A DNA stretch of 64,000 nucleotides from Phytophthora hibernalis (Eukaryota; Oomycota; Peronosporomycetes; Peronosporales; Peronosporaceae): assembly GCA_012656075.1 (NCBI GenBank), contig JAAKBF010000059.1, positions 62,001 through 126,000 on the forward strand. The letters run 5' to 3'. The notes under the pieces are model-generated. The model searched no databases, had not been told where the DNA came from, and was given only the letters and a program-made list of their open reading frames with translations. The position numbers and the translations under genes are program-made. Below are positions 10,901 through 24,929 of this stretch, piece after piece. The number at the start of each line of letters is the position of its first letter. Within the stretch, counting starts at the first letter, position 1.

Positions 10901-13900
10901 CGCCACCGACGCCGCGGTGACCACGTACGGTAGTATGTATGTATTGTCGGCGGCCGGTTAGTTAGAACAGATTTGGAAGCGTCACGGAACACGGCCGGGG
11001 TTGCAGAGGTTTCTAAAAGCTAATTGGTGAAGGCGACAAAAATGCAGTCGGGCCGGTTTGGCCACGCTACCGACGCCGCGGTGACCACGTACGGTAGTAT
11101 GTATGTATTGTCGGCGGCCGGTTAGTTAGAACAGATATGGAAGCGTCACGGAACACGGCCGGGGTTGCAGAGGTTTCTAAAAGCTAATTGGTGAAGGCCA
11201 CCATAGAATCAAAAATGCAGTCGGGCCGGTTTGGCCCGCCACCGACGCCGCGGTGACCACGTACGGTAGTATGTATGTATTGTCGGCGGCCGGTTAGTTA
11301 GAACAGATTTGGAAGCGTCACGGAACACGGCCGGGGTTGCAGAGGTTTCTAAAAGCTAATTGGTGAAGGCGACAAAAATGCAGTCGGGCCGGTTTGGCCA
11401 CGCTACCGACGCCGCGGTGACCACGTACGGTAGTATGTATGTATTGTCGGCGGCCGGTTAGTTAGAACAGATTTGGAAGCGTCACGGAACACGGCCGGGG
11501 TTGCAGAGGTTTCTAAAAGCTAATTGGTGAAGGCCACCATAGAATCAAAAATGCAGTCGGGCCGGTTTGGCCACGCCACCGACGCCGCGGTGACCACGTA
11601 CGGTACTATGTATGTATTGTCGGCGGCCGGTTCGTTAGAACAGATTTGGAAGCGTCACGGAACACGGCCGGGGTTGCAGAGGTTTCTAAAAGCTAATTGG
11701 TGAAGGCCACCATAGAATCAAAAATGCAGTCGGGCCGGTTTGGCCACGCCACCGACGCCGCGGTGACCACGTACGGTAGTATGTATGTATTGTCGGCGGC
11801 CGGTTAGTTAGAACAGATTTGGAAGCGTCACGGAACACGGCCGGGGTTGCAGAGGTTTCTAAAAGCTAATTGGTGAAGGCCACCATAGAATCAAAAATGC
11901 AGTCGGGCCGGTTTGGCCACGCCACCGACGCCGCGGTGACCACGTACGGTAGTATGTATGTATTGTCGGCGGCCGGTTAGTTAGAACAGATTTGGAAGCG
12001 TCACGGAACACGGCCGGGGTTGCAGAGGTTTCTAAAAGCTAATTGGTGAAGGCGACAAAAATGCAGTCGGGCCGGTTTGGCCACGCCACCGACGCCGCGG
12101 TGACCACGTACGGTAGTATGTATGTATTGTCGGCGGCCGGTTAGTTAGAACAGATTTGGAAGCGTCACGGAACACGGCCGGGGTTGCAGAGGTTTCTAAA
12201 AGCTAATTGGTGAAGGCCACCATAGAATCAAAAATGCAGTCGGGCCGGTTTGGCCACGCCACCGACGCCGCGGTGACCACGTACGGTAGTATGTATGTAT
12301 TGTCGGCGGCCGGTTAGTTAGAACAGATTTGGAAGCGTCACGGAACACGGCCGGGGTTGCAGAGGTTTCTAAAAGCTAATTGGTGAAGGCGACAAAAATG
12401 CAGTCGGGCCGGTTTGGCCACGCCACCGACGCCGCGGTGACCACGTACGGTAGTATGTATGTATTGTCGGCGGCCGGTTAGTTAGAACAGATTTGGAAGC
12501 GTCACGGAACACGGCCGGGGTTGCAGAGGTTTCTAAAAGCTAATTGGTGAAGGCCACCATAGAATCAAAAATGCAGTCGGGCCGGTTTGGCCACGCCACC
12601 GACGCCGCGGTGACCACGTACGGTACTATGTATGTATTGTCGGCGGCCGGTTAGTTAGAACAGATTTGGAAGCGTCACGGAACACGGCCGGGGTTGCAGA
12701 GGTTTCTAAAAGCTAATTGGTGAAGGCCACCATAGAATCAAAAATGCAGTCGGGCCGGTTTGGCCACGCCACCGACGCCGCGGTGACCACGTACGGTACT
12801 ATGTATGTATTGTCGGCGGCCGGTTAGTTAGAACAGATTTGGAAGCGTCACGGAACACGGCCGGGGTTGCAGAGGTTTCTAAAAGCTAATTGGTGAAGGC
12901 GACAAAAATGCAGTCGGGCCGGTTTGGCCACGCCACCGACGCCGCGGTGACCACGTACGGTACTATGTATGTATTGTCGGCGGCCGGTTAGTTAGAACAG
13001 ATTTGGAAGCGTCACGGAACACGGCCGGGGTTGCAGAGGTTTCTAAAAGCTAATTGGTGAAGGCCACAAAAATGCAGTCGGGCCGGTTTGGCCACGCCAC
13101 CGACGCCGCGGTGACCACGTACGGTACTATGTATGTATTGTCGGCGGCCGGTTAGTTAGAACAGATTTGGAAGCGTCACGGAACACGGCCGGGGTTGCAG
13201 AGGTTTCTAAAAGCTAATTGGTGAAGGCCACCATAGAATCAAAAATGCAGTCGGGCCGGTTTGGCCACGCCACCGACGCCGCGGTGACCACGTACGGTAC
13301 TATGTATGTATTGTCGGCGGCCGGTTAGTTAGAACAGATTTGGAAGCGTCACGGAACACGGCCGGGGTTGCAGAGGTTTCTAAAAGCTAATTGGTGAAGG
13401 CCACAAAAATGCAGTCGGGCCGGTTTGGCCACGCCACCGACGCCGCGGTGACCACGTACGGTAGTATGTATGTATTGTCGGCGGCCGGTTAGTTAGAACA
13501 GATTTGGAAGCGTCACGGAACACGGCCGGGGTTGCAGAGGTTTCTAAAAGCTAATTGGTGAAGGCGACAAAAATGCAGTCGGGCCGGTTTGGCCACGCCA
13601 CCGACGCCGCGGTGACCACGTACGGTACTATGTATGTATTGTCGGCGGCCGGTTAGTTAGAACAGATTTGGAAGCGTCACGGAACACGGCCGGGGTTGCA
13701 GAGGTTTCTAAAAGCTAATTGGTGAAGGCCACCATAGAATCAAAAATGCAGTCGGGCCGGTTTGGCCACGCCACCGACGCCGCGGTGACCACGTACGGTA
13801 GTATGTATGTATTGTCGGCGGCCGGTTAGTTAGAACAGATTTGGAAGCGTCACGGAACACGGCCGGGGTTGCAGAGGTTTCTAAAAGCTAATTGGTGAAG

Positions 13901-16900
13901 GCGACAAAAATGCAGTCGGGCCGGTTTGGCCACGCCACCGACGCCGCGGTGACCACGTACGGTAGTATGTATGTATTGTCGGCGGCCGGTTAGTTAGAAC
14001 AGATTTGGAAGCGTCACGGAACACGGCCGGGGTTGCAGAGGTTTCTAAAAGCTAATTGGTGAAGGCCACCATAGAATCAAAAATGCAGTCGGGCCGGTTT
14101 GGCCACGCCACCGACGCCGCGGTGACCACGTACGGTACTATGTATGTATTGTCGGCGGCCGGTTAGTTAGAACAGATTTGGAAGCGTCACGGAACACGGC
14201 CGGGGTTGCAGAGGTTTCTAAAAGCTAATTGGTGAAGGCGACAAAAATGCAGTCGGGCCGGTTTGGCCACGCCACCGACGCCGCGGTGACCACGTACGGT
14301 ACTATGTATGTATTGTCGGCGGCCGGTTAGTTAGAACAGATTTGGAAGCGTCACGGAACACGGCCGGGGTTGCAGAGGTTTCTAAAAGCTAATTGGTGAA
14401 GGCGACAAAAATGCAGTCGGGCCGGTTTGGCCACGCCACCGACGCCGCGGTGACCACGTACGGTACTATGTATGTATTGTCGGCGGCCGGTTAGTTAGAA
14501 CAGATTTGGAAGCGTCACGGAACACGGCCGGGGTTGCAGAGGTTTCTAAAAGCTAATTGGTGAAGGCCACCATAGAATCAAAAATGCAGTCGGGCCGGTT
14601 TGGCCACGCCACCGACGCCGCGGTGACCACGTACGGTAGTATGTATGTATTGTCGGCGGCCGGTTAGTTAGAACAGATTTGGAAGCGTCACGGAACACGG
14701 CCGGGGTTGCAGAGGTTTCTAAAAGCTAATTGGTGAAGGCCACCATAGAATCAAAAATGCAGTCGGGCCGGTTTGGCCACGCCACCGACGCCGCGGTGAC
14801 CACGTACGGTACTATGTATGTATTGTCGGCGGCCGGTTAGTTAGAACAGATTTGGAAGCGTCACGGAACACGGCCGGGGTTGCAGAGGTTTCTAAAAGCT
14901 AATTGGTGAAGGCCACAAAAATGCAGTCGGGCCGGTTTGGCCACGCCACCGACGCCGCGGTGACCACGTACGGTACTATGTATGTATTGTCGGCGGCCGG
15001 TTAGTTAGAACAGATTTGGAAGCGTCACGGAACACGGCCGGGGTTGCAGAGGTTTCTAAAAGCTAATTGGTGAAGGCGACAAAAATGCAGTCGGGCCGGT
15101 TTGGCCACGCCACCGACGCCGCGGTGACCACGTACGGTACTATGTATGTATTGTCGGCGGCCGGTTAGTTAGAACAGATTTGGAAGCGTCACGGAACACG
15201 GCCGGGGTTGCAGAGGTTTCTAAAAGCTAATTGGTGAAGGCCACCATAGAATCAAAAATGCAGTCGGGCCGGTTTGGCCACGCCACCGACGCCGCGGTGA
15301 CCACGTACGGTAGTATGTATGTATTGTCGGCGGCCGGTTAGTTAGAACAGATTTGGAAGCGTCACGGAACACGGCCGGGGTTGCAGAGGTTTCTAAAAGC
15401 TAATTGGTGAAGGCGACAAAAATGCAGTCGGGCCGGTTTGGCCACGCCACCGACGCCGCGGTGACCACGTACGGTAGTATGTATGTATTGTCGGCGGCCG
15501 GTTAGTTAGAACAGATTTGGAAGCGTCACGGAACACGGCCGGGGTTGCAGAGGTTTCTAAAAGCTAATTGGTGAAGGCCACCATAGAATCAAAAATGCAG
15601 TCGGGCCGGTTTGGCCACGCCACCGACGCCGCGGTGACCACGTACGGTACTATGTATGTATTGTCGGCGGCCGGTTAGTTAGAACAGATTTGGAAGCGTC
15701 ACGGAACACGGCCGGGGTTGCAGAGGTTTCTAAAAGCTAATTGGTGAAGGCCACCATAGAATCAAAAATGCAGTCGGGCCGGTTTGGCCACGCCACCGAC
15801 GCCGCGGTGACCACGTACGGTACTATGTATGTATTGTCGGCGGCCGGTTAGTTAGAACAGATTTGGAAGCGTCACGGAACACGGCCGGGGTTGCAGAGGT
15901 TTCTAAAAGCTAATTGGTGAAGGCCACAAAAATGCAGTCGGGCCGGTTTGGCCACGCCACCGACGCCGCGGTGACCACGTACGGTACTATGTATGTATTG
16001 TCGGCGGCCGGTTAGTTAGAACAGATTTGGAAGCGTCACGGAACACGGCCGGGGTTGCAGAGGTTTCTAAAAGCTAATTGGTGAAGGCCACCATAGAATC
16101 AAAAATGCAGTCGGGCCGGTTTGGCCACGCCACCGACGCCGCGGTGACCACGTACGGTACTATGTATGTATTGTCGGCGGCCGGTTAGTTAGAACAGATT
16201 TGGAAGCGTCACGGAACACGGCCGGGGTTGCAGAGGTTTCTAAAAGCTAATTGGTGAAGGCCACAAAAATGCAGTCGGGCCGGTTTGGCCACGCCACCGA
16301 CGCCGCGGTGACCACGTACGGTAGTATGTATGTATTGTCGGCGGCCGGTTAGTTAGAACAGATTTGGAAGCGTCACGGAACACGGCCGGGGTTGCAGAGG
16401 TTTCTAAAAGCTAATTGGTGAAGGCCACCATAGAATCAAAAATGCAGTCGGGCCGGTTTGGCCACGCCACCGACGCCGCGGTGACCACGTACGGTACTAT
16501 GTATGTATTGTCGGCGGCCGGTTAGTTAGAACAGATTTGGAAGCGTCACGGAACACGGCCGGGGTTGCAGAGGTTTCTAAAAGCTAATTGGTGAAGGCCA
16601 CCATAGAATCAAAATGCAGTCGGGCCGGTTTGGCCACGCCACCGACGCCGCGGTGACCACGTACGGTACTATGTATGTATTGTCGGCGGCCGGTTAGTTA
16701 GAACAGATTTGGAAGCGTCACGGAACACGGCCGGGGTTGCAGAGGTTTCTAAAAGCTAATTGGTGAAGGCCACCATAGAATCAAAAATGCAGTCGGGCCG
16801 GTTTGGCCACGCCACCGACGCCGCGGTGACCACGTACGGTACTATGTATGTATTGTCGGCGGCCGGTTAGTTAGAACAGATTTGGAAGCGTCACGGAACA

Positions 16901-18980
16901 CGGCCGGGGTTGCAGAGGTTTCTAAAAGCTAATTGGTGAAGGCCACAAAAATGCAGTCGGGCCGGTTTGGCCACGCCACCGACGCCGCGGTGACCACGTA
17001 CGGTACTATGTATGTATTGTCGGCGGCCGGTTAGTTAGAACAGATTTGGAAGCGTCACGGAACACGGCCGGGGTTGCAGAGGTTTCTAAAAGCTAATTGG
17101 TGAAGGCCACAAAAATGCAGTCGGGCCGGTTTGGCCACGCCACCGACGCCGCGGTGACCACGTACGGTACTATGTATGTATTGTCGGCGGCCGGTTAGTT
17201 AGAACAGATTTGGAAGCGTCACGGAACACGGCCGGGGTTGCAGAGGTTTCTAAAAGCTAATTGGTGAAGGCCACCATAGAATCAAAAATGCAGTCGGGCC
17301 GGTTTGGCCACGCCACCGACGCCGCGGTGACCACGTACGGTACTATGTATGTATTGTCGGCGGCCGGTTAGTTAGAACAGATTTGGAAGCGTCACGGAAC
17401 ACGGCCGGGGTTGCAGAGGTTTCTAAAAGCTAATTGGTGAAGGCCACCATAGAATCAAAAATGCAGTCGGGCCGGTTTGGCCACGCCACCGACGCCGCGG
17501 TGACCACGTACGGTAGTATGTATGTATTGTCGGCGGCCGGTTAGTTAGAACAGATTTGGAAGCGTCACGGAACACGGCCGGGGTTGCAGAGGTTTCTAAA
17601 AGCTAATTGGTGAAGGCCACAAAAATGCAGTCGGGCCGGTTTGGCCACGCCACCGACGCCGCGGTGACCACGTACGGTAGTATGTATGTATTGTCGGCGG
17701 CCGGTTAGTTAGAACAGATTTGGAAGCGTCACGGAACACGGCCGGGGTTGCAGAGGTTTCTAAAAGCTAATTGGTGAAGGCCACCATAGAATCAAAAATG
17801 CAGTCGGGCCGGTTTGGCCACGCCACCGACGCCGCGGTGACCACGTACGGTACTATGTATGTATTGTCGGCGGCCGGTTAGTTAGAACAGATTTGGAAGC
17901 GTCACGGAACACGGCCGGGGTTGCAGAGGTTTCTAAAAGCTAATTGGTGAAGGCCACCATAGAATCAAAAATGCAGTCGGGCCGGTTTGGCCACGCCACC
18001 GACGCCGCGGTGACCACGTACGGTACTATGTATGTATTGTCGGCGGCCGGTTAGTTAGAACAGATTTGGAAGCGTCACGGAACACGGCCGGGGTTGCAGA
18101 GGTTTCTAAAAGCTAATTGGTGAAGGCCACCATAGAATCAAAAATGCAGTCGGGCCGGTTTGGCCACGCCACCGACGCCGCGGTGACCACGTACGGTAGT
18201 ATGTATGTATTGTCGGCGGCCGGTTAGTTAGAACAGATTTGGAAGCGTCACGGAACACGGCCGGGGTTGCAGAGGTTTCTAAAAGCTAATTGGTGAAGGC
18301 CACCATAGAATCAAAAATGCAGTCGGGCCGGTTTGGCCACGCCACCGACGCCGCGGTGACCACGTACGGTACTATGTATGTATTGTCGGCGGCCGGTTAG
18401 TTAGAACAGATTTGGAAGCGTCACGGAACACGGCCGGGGTTGCAGAGGTTTCTAAAAGCTAATTGGTGAAGGCCACAAAAATGCAGTCGGGCCGGTTTGG
18501 CCACGCCACCGACGCCGCGGTGACCACGTACGGTAGTATGTATGTATTGTCGGCGGCCGGTTAGTTAGAACAGATTTGGAAGCGTCACGGAACACGGCCG
18601 GGGTTGCAGAGGTTTCTAAAAGCTAATTGGTGAAGGCCACAAAAATGCAGTCGGGCCGGTTTGGCCACGCCACCGACGCCGCGGTGACCACGTACGGTAC
18701 TATGTATGTATTGTCGGCGGCCGGTTAGTTAGAACAGATTTGGAAGCGTCACGGAACACGGCCGGGGTTGCAGAGGTTTCTAAAAGCTAATTGGTGAAGG
18801 CCACCATAGAATCAAAAATGCAGTCGGGCCGGTTTGGCCACGCCACCGACGCCGCGGTGACCACGTACGGTAGTATGTATGTATTGTCGGCGGCCGGTTA
18901 GTTAGAACAGATTTGGAAGCGTCACGGAACACGGCCGGGGTTGCAGAGGTTTCTAAAAGCTAATTGGTGAAGGCGACAAA
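4918..18980. repeat. Satellite A left part: mixed short and long monomers
   Basis: Three linker types are interspersed here: gcgacaaaaatg (164 bp), gccacaaaaatg (164 bp) and gccaccatagaatcaaaaatg (173 bp). Near the left edge the 164-bp gcgac type dominates and the 173-bp type is about one in five; the long type becomes more common rightward. The first monomers also carry the most private changes (cccaccgacg, gtacgtattg, gctaccgacg, gtactacg). The last gcgac linker that I see is at about 18,973. Confidence 0.85.
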
Positions 18981-21900
18981 AATGCAGTCGGGCCGGTTTG
19001 GCCACGCCACCGACGCCGCGGTGACCACGTACGGTAGTATGTATGTATTGTCGGCGGCCGGTTAGTTAGAACAGATTTGGAAGCGTCACGGAACACGGCC
19101 GGGGTTGCAGAGGTTTCTAAAAGCTAATTGGTGAAGGCCACCATAGAATCAAAAATGCAGTCGGGCCGGTTTGGCCACGCCACCGACGCCGCGGTGACCA
19201 CGTACGGTACTATGTATGTATTGTCGGCGGCCGGTTAGTTAGAACAGATTTGGAAGCGTCACGGAACACGGCCGGGGTTGCAGAGGTTTCTAAAAGCTAA
19301 TTGGTGAAGGCCACCATAGAATCAAAAATGCAGTCGGGCCGGTTTGGCCACGCCACCGACGCCGCGGTGACCACGTACGGTACTATGTATGTATTGTCGG
19401 CGGCCGGTTAGTTAGAACAGATTTGGAAGCGTCACGGAACACGGCCGGGGTTGCAGAGGTTTCTAAAAGCTAATTGGTGAAGGCCACCATAGAATCAAAA
19501 TGCAGTCGGGCCGGTTTGGCCACGCCACCGACGCCGCGGTGACCACGTACGGTAGTATGTATGTATTGTCGGCGGCCGGTTAGTTAGAACAGATTTGGAA
19601 GCGTCACGGAACACGGCCGGGGTTGCAGAGGTTTCTAAAAGCTAATTGGTGAAGGCCACCATAGAATCAAAAATGCAGTCGGGCCGGTTTGGCCACGCCA
19701 CCGACGCCGCGGTGACCACGTACGGTACTATGTATGTATTGTCGGCGGCCGGTTAGTTAGAACAGATTTGGAAGCGTCACGGAACACGGCCGGGGTTGCA
19801 GAGGTTTCTAAAAGCTAATTGGTGAAGGCCACCATAGAATCAAAAATGCAGTCGGGCCGGTTTGGCCACGCCACCGACGCCGCGGTGACCACGTACGGTA
19901 GTATGTATGTATTGTCGGCGGCCGGTTAGTTAGAACAGATTTGGAAGCGTCACGGAACACGGCCGGGGTTGCAGAGGTTTCTAAAAGCTAATTGGTGAAG
20001 GCCACCATAGAATCAAAAATGCAGTCGGGCCGGTTTGGCCACGCCACCGACGCCGCGGTGACCACGTACGGTACTATGTATGTATTGTCGGCGGCCGGTT
20101 AGTTAGAACAGATTTGGAAGCGTCACGGAACACGGCCGGGGTTGCAGAGGTTTCTAAAAGCTAATTGGTGAAGGCCACCATAGAATCAAAATGCAGTCGG
20201 GCCGGTTTGGCCACGCCACCGACGCCGCGGTGACCACGTACGGTACTATGTATGTATTGTCGGCGGCCGGTTAGTTAGAACAGATTTGGAAGCGTCACGG
20301 AACACGGCCGGGGTTGCAGAGGTTTCTAAAAGCTAATTGGTGAAGGCCACCATAGAATCAAAAATGCAGTCGGGCCGGTTTGGCCACGCCACCGACGCCG
20401 CGGTGACCACGTACGGTACTATGTATGTATTGTCGGCGGCCGGTTAGTTAGAACAGATTTGGAAGCGTCACGGAACACGGCCGGGGTTGCAGAGGTTTCT
20501 AAAAGCTAATTGGTGAAGGCCACCATAGAATCAAAAATGCAGTCGGGCCGGTTTGGCCACGCCACCGACGCCGCGGTGACCACGTACGGTACTATGTATG
20601 TATTGTCGGCGGCCGGTTAGTTAGAACAGATTTGGAAGCGTCACGGAACACGGCCGGGGTTGCAGAGGTTTCTAAAAGCTAATTGGTGAAGGCCACCATA
20701 GAATCAAAATGCAGTCGGGCCGGTTTGGCCACGCCACCGACGCCGCGGTGACCACGTACGGTACTATGTATGTATTGTCGGCGGCCGGTTAGTTAGAACA
20801 GATTTGGAAGCGTCACGGAACACGGCCGGGGTTGCAGAGGTTTCTAAAAGCTAATTGGTGAAGGCCACAAAAATGCAGTCGGGCCGGTTTGGCCACGCCA
20901 CCGACGCCGCGGTGACCACGTACGGTAGTATGTATGTATTGTCGGCGGCCGGTTAGTTAGAACAGATTTGGAAGCGTCACGGAACACGGCCGGGGTTGCA
21001 GAGGTTTCTAAAAGCTAATTGGTGAAGGCCACAAAAATGCAGTCGGGCCGGTTTGGCCACGCCACCGACGCCGCGGTGACCACGTACGGTACTATGTATG
21101 TATTGTCGGCGGCCGGTTAGTTAGAACAGATTTGGAAGCGTCACGGAACACGGCCGGGGTTGCAGAGGTTTCTAAAAGCTAATTGGTGAAGGCCACCATA
21201 GAATCAAAAATGCAGTCGGGCCGGTTTGGCCACGCCACCGACGCCGCGGTGACCACGTACGGTACTATGTATGTATTGTCGGCGGCCGGTTAGTTAGAAC
21301 AGATTTGGAAGCGTCACGGAACACGGCCGGGGTTGCAGAGGTTTCTAAAAGCTAATTGGTGAAGGCCACCATAGAATCAAAAATGCAGTCGGGCCGGTTT
21401 GGCCACGCCACCGACGCCGCGGTGACCACGTACGGTACTATGTATGTATTGTCGGCGGCCGGTTAGTTAGAACAGATTTGGAAGCGTCACGGAACACGGC
21501 CGGGGTTGCAGAGGTTTCTAAAAGCTAATTGGTGAAGGCCACCATAGAATCAAAATGCAGTCGGGCCGGTTTGGCCACGCCACCGACGCCGCGGTGACCA
21601 CGTACGGTACTATGTATGTATTGTCGGCGGCCGGTTAGTTAGAACAGATTTGGAAGCGTCACGGAACACGGCCGGGGTTGCAGAGGTTTCTAAAAGCTAA
21701 TTGGTGAAGGCCACCATAGAATCAAAAATGCAGTCGGGCCGGTTTGGCCACGCCACCGACGCCGCGGTGACCACGTACGGTACTATGTATGTATTGTCGG
21801 CGGCCGGTTAGTTAGAACAGATTTGGAAGCGTCACGGAACACGGCCGGGGTTGCAGAGGTTTCTAAAAGCTAATTGGTGAAGGCCACCATAGAATCAAAA

Positions 21901-24900
21901 TGCAGTCGGGCCGGTTTGGCCACGCCACCGACGCCGCGGTGACCACGTACGGTACTATGTATGTATTGTCGGCGGCCGGTTAGTTAGAACAGATTTGGAA
22001 GCGTCACGGAACACGGCCGGGGTTGCAGAGGTTTCTAAAAGCTAATTGGTGAAGGCCACCATAGAATCAAAAATGCAGTCGGGCCGGTTTGGCCACGCCA
22101 CCGACGCCGCGGTGACCACGTACGGTAGTATGTATGTATTGTCGGCGGCCGGTTAGTTAGAACAGATTTGGAAGCGTCACGGAACACGGCCGGGGTTGCA
22201 GAGGTTTCTAAAAGCTAATTGGTGAAGGCCACAAAAATGCAGTCGGGCCGGTTTGGCCACGCCACCGACGCCGCGGTGACCACGTACGGTACTATGTATG
22301 TATTGTCGGCGGCCGGTTAGTTAGAACAGATTTGGAAGCGTCACGGAACACGGCCGGGGTTGCAGAGGTTTCTAAAAGCTAATTGGTGAAGGCCACAAAA
22401 AATGCAGTCGGGCCGGTTTGGCCACGCCACCGACGCCGCGGTGACCACGTACGGTACTATGTATGTATTGTCGGCGGCCGGTTAGTTAGAACAGATTTGG
22501 AAGCGTCACGGAACACGGCCGGGGTTGCAGAGGTTTCTAAAAGCTAATTGGTGAAGGCCACAAAATGCAGTCGGGCCGGTTTGGCCACGCCACCGACGCC
22601 GCGGTGACCACGTACGGTACTATGTATGTATTGTCGGCGGCCGGTTAGTTAGAACAGATTTGGAAGCGTCACGGAACACGGCCGGGGTTGCAGAGGTTTC
22701 TAAAAGCTAATTGGTGAAGGCCACCATAGAATCAAAAATGCAGTCGGGCCGGTTTGGCCACGCCACCGACGCCGCGGTGACCACGTACGGTAGTATGTAT
22801 GTATTGTCGGCGGCCGGTTAGTTAGAACAGATTTGGAAGCGTCACGGAACACGGCCGGGGTTGCAGAGGTTTCTAAAAGCTAATTGGTGAAGGCCACCAA
22901 GAATCAAAAATGCAGTCGGGCCGGTTTGGCCACGCCACCGACGCCGCGGTGACCACGTACGGTACTATGTATGTATTGTCGGCGGCCGGTTAGTTAGAAC
23001 AGATTTGGAAGCGTCACGGAACACGGCCGGGGTTGCAGAGGTTTCTAAAAGCTAATTGGTGAAGGCCACCATAGAATCAAAAATGCAGTCGGGCCGGTTT
23101 GGCCACGCCACCGACGCCGCGGTGACCACGTACGGTAGTATGTATGTATTGTCGGCGGCCGGTTAGTTAGAACAGATTTGGAAGCGTCACGGAACACGGC
23201 CGGGGTTGCAGAGGTTTCTAAAAGCTAATTGGTGAAGGCCACCATAGAATCAAAAATGCAGTCGGGCCGGTTTGGCCACGCCACCGACGCCGCGGTGACC
23301 ACGTACGGTACTATGTATGTATTGTCGGCGGCCGGTTAGTTAGAACAGATTTGGAAGCGTCACGGAACACGGCCGGGGTTGCAGAGGTTTCTAAAAGCTA
23401 ATTGGTGAAGGCCACAAAATGCAGTCGGGCCGGTTTGGCCACGCCACCGACGCCGCGGTGACCACGTACGGTAGTATGTATGTATTGTCGGCGGCCGGTT
23501 AGTTAGAACAGATTTGGAAGCGTCACGGAACACGGCCGGGGTTGCAGAGGTTTCTAAAAGCTAATTGGTGAAGGCCACCAAAAATGCAGTCGGGCCGGTT
23601 TGGCCACGCCACCGACGCCGCGGTGACCACGTACGGTACTATGTATGTATTGTCGGCGGCCGGTTAGTTAGAACAGATTTGGAAGCGTCACGGAACACGG
23701 CCGGGGTTGCAGAGGTTTCTAAAAGCTAATTGGTGAAGGCCACAAAAATGCAGTCGGGCCGGTTTGGCCACGCCACCGACGCCGCGGTGACCACGTACGG
23801 TACTATGTATGTATTGTCGGCGGCCGGTTAGTTAGAACAGATTTGGAAGCGTCACGGAACACGGCCGGGGTTGCAGAGGTTTCTAAAAGCTAATTGGTGA
23901 AGGCCACCATAGAATCAAAAATGCAGTCGGGCCGGTTTGGCCACGCCACCGACGCCGCGGTGACCACGTACGGTACTATGTATGTATTGTCGGCGGCCGG
24001 TTAGTTAGAACAGATTTGGAAGCGTCACGGAACACGGCCGGGGTTGCAGAGGTTTCTAAAAGCTAATTGGTGAAGGCCACAAAAATGCAGTCGGGCCGGT
24101 TTGGCCACGCCACCGACGCCGCGGTGACCACGTACGGTAGTATGTATGTATTGTCGGCGGCCGGTTAGTTAGAACAGATTTGGAAGCGTCACGGAACACG
24201 GCCGGGGTTGCAGAGGTTTCTAAAAGCTAATTGGTGAAGGCCACCATAGAATCAAAAATGCAGTCGGGCCGGTTTGGCCACGCCACCGACGCCGCGGTGA
24301 CCACGTACGGTACTATGTATGTATTGTCGGCGGCCGGTTAGTTAGAACAGATTTGGAAGCGTCACGGAACACGGCCGGGGTTGCAGAGGTTTCTAAAAGC
24401 TAATTGGTGAAGGCCACCATAGAATCAAAAATGCAGTCGGGCCGGTTTGGCCACGCCACCGACGCCGCGGTGACCACGTACGGTACTATGTATGTATTGT
24501 CGGCGGCCGGTTAGTTAGAACAGATTTGGAAGCGTCACGGAACACGGCCGGGGTTGCAGAGGTTTCTAAAAGCTAATTGGTGAAGGCCACCATAGAATCA
24601 AAATGCAGTCGGGCCGGTTTGGCCACGCCACCGACGCCGCGGTGACCACGTACGGTACTATGTATGTATTGTCGGCGGCCGGTTAGTTAGAACAGATTTG
24701 GAAGCGTCACGGAACACGGCCGGGGTTGCAGAGGTTTCTAAAAGCTAATTGGTGAAGGCCACAAAATGCAGTCGGGCCGGTTTGGCCACGCCACCGACGC
24801 CGCGGTGACCACGTACGGTACTATGTATGTATTGTCGGCGGCCGGTTAGTTAGAACAGATTTGGAAGCGTCACGGAACACGGCCGGGGTTGCAGAGGTTT

Positions 24901-24929
24901 CTAAAAGCTAATTGGTGAAGGCCACAAAA